7,152 nt of DNA from Candidatus Pacearchaeota archaeon (GTDB lineage Archaea > Nanobdellota > Nanobdellia > Pacearchaeales > GW2011-AR1): positions 1 to 7,152 of the forward strand of contig NZCQ01000004.1 in assembly GCA_002688335.1 (NCBI GenBank), in the 5' to 3' direction. Each line of letters opens with the position of its first letter. Position 1 is the stretch's first letter. The notes beneath the pieces were generated by a model that did not search any database, had not been told where the DNA came from, and saw nothing but the letters and a program-made list of their open reading frames with translations. Shown here in pieces: positions 5,221-7,152 of this stretch. A program made the position numbers and the translations under genes.

Positions 5221-5250
5221 TGTGGATGGAAGATTGAGATTAAGGGATAA

Positions 5251-5258
5251 TATATAAA
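5251..5258 (+). promoter_or_regulatory. TATA box of the interrupted gene
   Basis: TATATAAA, preceded by GGATAA, is centred about 23-26 nt before the tandem ATGATG at 5277-5282. That is leaderless spacing like the other promoters here. It originally drove the gene now split by the IS, and today could also transcribe into the transposase gene about 90 nt downstream. Confidence 0.6.
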
Positions 5259-5276
5259 GATTATTTATTTAGGTAA

Positions 5277-5321
5277 ATGATGAAATCAGAAATAATTAAC
5301 AAACTAAGGAACGAAAATTAA
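5277..5321 (+). pseudogene. 5' fragment of a gene interrupted by the insertion sequence
   Basis: ATGATG at 5277-5282 opens a short frame reading MMKSEIINKLRNEN, closed by TAA at 5319-5321. Genuine gene sequence ends at the direct repeat CTAAG (5304-5308); the remaining codons belong to the IS left end. Joined at the repeat to the distal copy (6575-6579), the frame continues without shift as MKSEIINKLSERTDISDLDE. That continuity, with the TATA box at the right distance, is why this fragment is read as the true start of the downstream gene. Confidence 0.7.
5304..5308 (+). repeat. Target-site duplication, left copy (CTAAG)
   Basis: CTAAG, or ACTAAG from 5303, abuts the IS left end. The same word, in the same codon phase, follows the right end at 6575-6579. 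A 5-6 bp match alone could be chance; the restored reading frame makes it convincing. Confidence 0.7.
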
Positions 5322-5330
5322 TTAACATCC
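5309..5330 (+). repeat. IS left terminal inverted repeat
   Basis: Starts GAACGAAAATTAATTAAC. It matches the reverse complement of 6553-6574 at 14 of 22 positions by hand alignment without gaps. The AT-rich centre around 5315-5324 also lies about 25 nt before the transposase ATG and could double as its TATA element. Confidence 0.7.
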
Positions 5331-5347
5331 GAATTCTATAACCATTT

Positions 5348-6565
5348 ATGAAAAGATATGAAAAAGAGGTTGAAGAGTTGATGGTAAAACTTTTTAATTC
5401 TCTGAGCGAAAAAGATAGGAGAAGATTTGCCGCGTTTGAGGCTAGAAGGCTTGGACACGGAGGTATTAAGTATATAATGGAGGTCTTGGGTTGTGATGAT
5501 AAAACTATTAAGAAAGGTTTATTAGAACTAGACTCGGGTCCTTCGTTTGACCTCCGTATTCGTAAAAAAGGAAGTGGAAGAAAAAGATCTATTGAAACTA
5601 TAAGAAACATTGATGAAACATTTCTTAAAGTTCTTAAAAATCATACAGCTGGAGATCCAATGAATGAAAATGTGAAATGGACAAACTTAACTCAAAAAGA
5701 AATTTCTGAAAAGATGAAAGAGGAAAGAGTTAATATTAGTGTGACCGTTGTCAAACAATTACTTCACAAACATGGCTTTGTTAAAAGAAAACAACAAAAG
5801 AATAAGACTATGAAATACAGTGCGGGAAGAGATGAGCAATTCAAGATAATTAACTCGCTACGTGATTCATATGAGAAAACAGGCAATCCGATAATTAGTG
5901 TTGATGCAAAGAAAAAAGAACAAATTGGCAACTTTTACCGAGAAGGAACTGTGTATGCCAAAGAACCGATACAAACATACGACCACGATTTCATAAAATT
6001 CTCTAGTGGTGTTGTGATCCCCCACGGTGTTTATGATATCAAAAGAAATACTGGATTTGTTAATATTGGAACAAGTCATGAAACTGCAGAATTTGCAACA
6101 GATAGTTTATTTTATTGGTGGAAGGAAGAAGGAGAGAAAAACTATCCAAATGCTAATTCAATTCTTATGCTCTGCGATGGCGGAGGAAGCAATAGCAGCA
6201 GACATTATGTTTTCAAAGAAGCTTTACAAAAACTGGTGAACAAAATAAACATAGAGATTAGAGTTGCACATTATCCTCCTTACACCTCAAAATATAATCC
6301 AATTGAGCACAGGTTATTTCCTCATATAACTAGGGCTTGTAAGGGGGTGGTGTTTAAAAGTGTAGAGCTTGTTAAAACATTAATTGAAAAGGCAAAGACC
6401 AGTAAAGGACTAAAAGTTGTTGCAAATGTAATAAATAAAGTTTATGAGACTGGTAAAAAAGTTGCAGAAGGATTCAAAGAAAACATGGGAATTTTATTTG
6501 ATAAATTCCTTCCAAAGTGGAATTATAGGGTGGTTCCAGAGAAGAAAAAACAGGAAGTTATTTAG
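5348..6565 (+). CDS. ISAzo13-family DDE transposase
   Basis: A 405-residue transposase that cuts and joins the IS ends. The N-terminal half carries DNA-binding material: a helix-turn-helix-like segment with GGIKYIMEVLGCDDKTIKKG (about 38-57), then a basic linker with GSGRKRSIE (about 75-83), and a second segment, TQKEISEKMKEERVNISVTV (about 115-134). The RNase H-like catalytic core has D186 in ISVDAKKKEQIGNF, D277 in LMLCDGGGSNSSR and E320 in YNPIEHRLFPHI. The stretches VYDIKRNTGFVNIGTSHETA and YPPYTSKYNPIEHRLF are characteristic of the ISAzo13 (Rhodopirellula-type) group. Length is normal and no frame break is visible, so the enzyme is probably active. The ATG at 5348 lies 18 bp inside the left repeat. 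The stop (TAG, 6563-6565) falls within the right repeat. Family members are better known from bacteria, so transfer between domains is possible. Confidence 0.93.
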   Translation: MKRYEKEVEELMVKLFNSLSEKDRRRFAAFEARRLGHGGIKYIMEVLGCDDKTIKKGLLELDSGPSFDLRIRKKGSGRKRSIETIRNIDETFLKVLKNHTAGDPMNENVKWTNLTQKEISEKMKEERVNISVTVVKQLLHKHGFVKRKQQKNKTMKYSAGRDEQFKIINSLRDSYEKTGNPIISVDAKKKEQIGNFYREGTVYAKEPIQTYDHDFIKFSSGVVIPHGVYDIKRNTGFVNIGTSHETAEFATDSLFYWWKEEGEKNYPNANSILMLCDGGGSNSSRHYVFKEALQKLVNKINIEIRVAHYPPYTSKYNPIEHRLFPHITRACKGVVFKSVELVKTLIEKAKTSKGLKVVANVINKVYETGKKVAEGFKENMGILFDKFLPKWNYRVVPEKKKQEVI

Positions 6566-6574
6566 TACGTGTTA
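6553..6574 (-). repeat. IS right terminal inverted repeat
   Basis: Read on the minus strand it starts TAACACGTACTAAATAAC. It contains the last four transposase codons, the TAG stop and, just after it, a GTG codon at 6569 in frame with the downstream gene fragment. Confidence 0.7.
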
Positions 6575-7152
6575 CTAAGCGAAAGAACAGATATATCAGA
6601 CTTAGATGAATTGTCACAGTTTGAATATAATGAAAGTATTGGTAACAATCTAAAAAGAGAATTAAATCCGTTAGACATTCAAAATCAAATGATAGATGGT
6701 CAAGGGAGTTATAAGGGAGACATAAATGTTAATTTCGATTTTCCTGTTGATGGTGTAGTTAAATGGAGGGATGTTACAGGAACAGATCAAGAATCCGCAA
6801 GAACCGAAACTTCCCTACATCCCTTATTAAAAAGATTCTTAGATGGTGAAGGACCTAGAGCCATTTATATTGGTAGGAGAGAGGATGATTTTGAGATTGA
6901 ATTATTTGAAGATGTTGAAGTAGAAGAAACATTTAGAAATGGGTGTACAAAAACACATGATGTAAGAGGAGTTTATAATCAACCATATGAAATTCCGTTA
7001 ATTGCAGATGTTTTAAGCGATGCTAATTTTCATTTTTATGGACATTCAAGATTCGGTGGGGGGATTTTAGTTGGGGGAACTCCTTTTTACAGCACTGTTT
7101 TTGGGCTCAGAGATATTTTGGAAGAACGGTTGAAGATAAGTGATCAATTTGA
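6569..7152 (+). pseudogene. Main body of the IS-interrupted gene, runs off right edge; function unknown
   Basis: An open frame continues from the IS end to the window edge without a stop (194 codons from the GTG at 6569; in-frame ATG at 6689). Genuine gene sequence begins at the second CTAAG (6575). Without the IS the product starts MKSEIINKLSERTDISDLDE and exceeds 200 residues. It is acidic and soluble-looking, with segments FDFPVDGVVKWRDV, LHPLLKRFLDGEGPRAIYIG and a Gly-rich FHFYGHSRFGGGILVGGTPF. I recognise no family. There is no internal stop or frameshift, so decay has not begun. It may still be translated by reinitiation at the GTG three bases after the transposase stop, losing only about nine residues, or from the ATG at 6689, losing about 50. 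Functional status is therefore uncertain. Confidence 0.7.

Larger units (their letters stand above)
5309..6574 (+). mobile_element. Complete ISAzo13-family insertion sequence, about 1266 bp
   Basis: The element carries one intact DDE transposase gene and is bounded by imperfect terminal inverted repeats: left 5309-5330 and right 6553-6574. Aligned by hand, 14 of 22 positions match, including AAC at positions 2-4 of both ends and an inner TAAC.TCC block. CTAAG immediately precedes the left end (5304-5308) and immediately follows the right end (6575-6579). The repeat can be read as ACTAAG, in which case the element is 1265 bp. The right repeat overlaps the transposase 3' end. The insertion splits an unrelated frame, which becomes continuous when the element is removed. 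Ends, open transposase and flanking duplication together suggest a recent insertion. Confidence 0.85.

Noticed and set aside
6027..6239. Plus-strand frame inside the transposase gene
   Set aside because: It is a second frame of the catalytic core coding region; the D277 region is coded in the main frame. The minus frames at 5296-5610 and 5867-6079 are likewise shadows.
6563..6580. Transposase fused to the downstream gene by TAG readthrough
   Set aside because: The frames do match, but other genes here (for example those ending at 4231 and 4587) use TAG as a normal stop, so recoding is not supported.

Overview
The window is AT-rich DNA, most likely from a small-genome archaeon of the DPANN type (Pacearchaeota/Woesearchaeota-like). 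The evidence is archaeal TATA boxes about 25 nt upstream of ATG codons with little or no leader, AGA/AGG/ATA-rich codon use, a very short histone-fold protein, tightly overlapping genes, and a class II lysyl-tRNA synthetase with an archaeal-looking motif context. The taxon is an inference, because no rRNA or tRNA is present to fix it.

Layout. A hypothetical protein runs leftward off the left edge (1-680, minus). It diverges from a plus-strand operon across only 50 bp, and the two directions appear to share one near-symmetric TATA box. The plus-strand operon holds a MntA-type nucleotidyltransferase antitoxin (731-1042), a HepT/HEPN RNase toxin (1039-1419), lysyl-tRNA synthetase lysS (1391-2923) and a 40-residue small ORF (2920-3042). 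All of its junctions overlap. A compact leader with two mutually exclusive hairpins and a T-run (3072-3109) separates this operon from a second one: a NYN/PIN-like RNase (3112-3657), an HD-domain hydrolase (3659-4231) and an unrecognised protein (4237-4587).

A third unit has its own strong TATA box. It encodes a 62-residue histone-fold protein that stops where helix 3 should begin (4646-4834), coupled by TGATG to a four-helix membrane protein (4834-5220).

The right part is a complete insertion sequence of the ISAzo13 type (about 5309-6574) with an intact DDE transposase (5348-6565), imperfect 22-bp terminal inverted repeats and a 5-6 bp direct repeat (CTAAG/ACTAAG). It sits at about codon 9-10 of an unrecognised gene that runs off the right edge. 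Removing the element and one copy of the repeat restores one continuous reading frame behind a good TATA box.

How the genes may work together. The left operon pairs an RNA-cleaving toxin module (members of the family act on tRNA) with a tRNA-charging enzyme. The second pairs a probable RNase with a probable metal-dependent hydrolase. The most noteworthy items are the truncated histone with its membrane partner, the alternative-hairpin leader before the NYN RNase, the 14-bp repeat at the starts of the toxin-antitoxin module and lysS, and the reconstructable IS insertion with a possible restart codon inside the right IS end.
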